From assembly GCF_000521865.1 (NCBI RefSeq), contig NZ_JAME01000009.1, positions 1 through 64,000 on the forward strand: a DNA stretch of 64,000 nt, given 5' to 3'. Of the stretch, positions 63,438 to 64,000 are shown piece by piece. The stretch is from Roseivivax isoporae LMG 25204 (GTDB lineage: Bacteria; Pseudomonadota; Alphaproteobacteria; Rhodobacterales; Rhodobacteraceae). The stretch's first letter is position 1. Each line of letters opens with the position of its first letter. A model generated the notes under the pieces. That model was not told where the DNA came from, ran no database searches, and worked only from the letters and a program-made list of their open reading frames with translations. Both the position numbers and the translations under genes were made by a program.

Positions 63438-64000
63438 ATGGAGTCGATCATCCTCTTCGCCCCGCTGGCGGGCGCCATCATCGCGGGCTTCTTCTGGAAG
63501 CTGACGGGCATCCGCGGCGCCCAGTGGATCACCACGGGCCTGCTGTTCCTCGCGTGCGCGTTCTCGTGGATCGTGTTCTTCACCCACGGTCCGGAAACCC
63601 AGCACATCCAGGTGCTGCGCTGGATCGAGAGCGGATCGCTGTCGACCGACTGGTCGATCCGGCTCGACCGGCTGACCTCGATCATGCTGATCGTCGTGAC
63701 CACGGTCTCGGCGCTCGTGCACCTCTACAGCTTCGGCTACATGGCCCATGACGAGAACTTCCGCGAGGGCGAGGAAAGCTACAAGCCGCGCTTCTTCGCG
63801 TACCTGTCGTTCTTCACCTTCGCCATGCTCATGCTGGTGACCGCCGACAACCTCGTGCAGCTCTTCTTCGGTTGGGAGGGCGTGGGCGTCGCATCCTACC
63901 TGCTTATCGGCTTCTACTACCGCAAGCCCTCGGCCAACGCCGCGGCGATGAAGGCCTTCGTGGTCAACCGGGTGGGCGATTTCGGCCTCGCGCTCGGGAT
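63438..64000 (+). CDS. nuoL: NADH-quinone oxidoreductase subunit L (partial, runs off the window)
   Basis: The 187 visible residues of this large antiporter-like subunit include N-terminal helices and [14 protein letters not shown] near residue 72. The conserved helix with [18 protein letters not shown] near 142 carries the glutamate used in proton pumping. The full protein (normally about 610-720 residues) continues beyond position 64000. The start at 63438 follows nuoK by 6 bp. Confidence 0.96.
   Translation, partial: MESIILFAPLAGAIIAGFFWKLTGIRGAQWITTGLLFLACAFSWIVFFTHGPETQHIQVLRWIESGSLSTDWSIRLDRLTSIMLIVVTTVSALVHLYSFGYMAHDENFREGEESYKPRFFAYLSFFTFAMLMLVTADNLVQLFFGWEGVGVASYLLIGFYYRKPSANAAAMKAFVVNRVGDFGLALG

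Overview
The window is a GC-rich chromosomal segment from an alphaproteobacterium. The best fit is the Rhodobacterales (Rhodobacteraceae/Roseobacter group). The main reasons are the complex I operon interleaved with group-typical small genes (DUF5337, DUF5333 and a helix-hairpin-helix membrane protein), the argS-SPOR-nagZ-scpA-scpB order, the two-subunit methylcrotonyl-CoA carboxylase operon, and GGAAC-N16/17-(C/G)GTT promoters of the EcfG general stress type. No tRNA, rRNA or CRISPR array was seen. The genus cannot be named from the sequence alone.

Region 1 (1-7.7 kb) starts with a decayed IS3-type orfA fragment, followed by a tctCBA tripartite tricarboxylate transporter on the minus strand. 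An acetyltransferase, a DUF1992 protein and a SulP anion transporter coupled to a tandem universal stress protein come next. Region 2 (7.8-15.3 kb) looks like a stress island. It holds a PAS/HisKA_2 sensor kinase with a single-domain response regulator, a TauE/SafE exporter, several small unknown proteins, DUF983, ExoD and a small protein resembling sigma region 2. Three good EcfG-type promoters drive the kinase, exoD and the sigma-like gene. An RTX calcium-binding protein closes the region.

Region 3 (15.8-38 kb) is core housekeeping. It contains a PQQ-type sugar dehydrogenase, transketolase, zapA with a coiled-coil partner, glutaredoxin-4, BolA, exonuclease III, an A-type Fe-S carrier, a dGTPase-like HD protein and a Na+/H+ antiporter. 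The minus-strand operon moaA/argS/SPOR/nagZ/scpA/scpB follows, with GTGA and TGATG overlaps, then glmU-glmS and a phosphatase coupled to a DegT-type aminotransferase.

Region 4 (38-47.8 kb) has a divergent general stress protein with its own EcfG promoter. Beside it is a complete leucine/isovalerate catabolic operon: ivd, two small secreted or membrane proteins, an acyl-CoA synthetase, mccB, mccA, hmgL and liuC. A TGAACG-CT-CGTTCA palindrome precedes ivd. Region 5 (47.8-48.8 kb) is a noncoding, highly structured stretch ending in a very strong terminator, next to a truncated histidine-phosphatase remnant.

Region 6 (48.8-64 kb) is the NADH:quinone oxidoreductase operon from nuoA to nuoL (nuoL cut by the window edge). 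At least ten accessory genes lie between the subunits. The most notable is a HhH-type domain that occurs both as a C-terminal extension of NuoE and on the adjacent membrane protein, about 75% identical by hand count. The strongest leads for something new are this duplicated domain, the accessory genes inside the complex I operon, and the EcfG-controlled sigma-like small protein.
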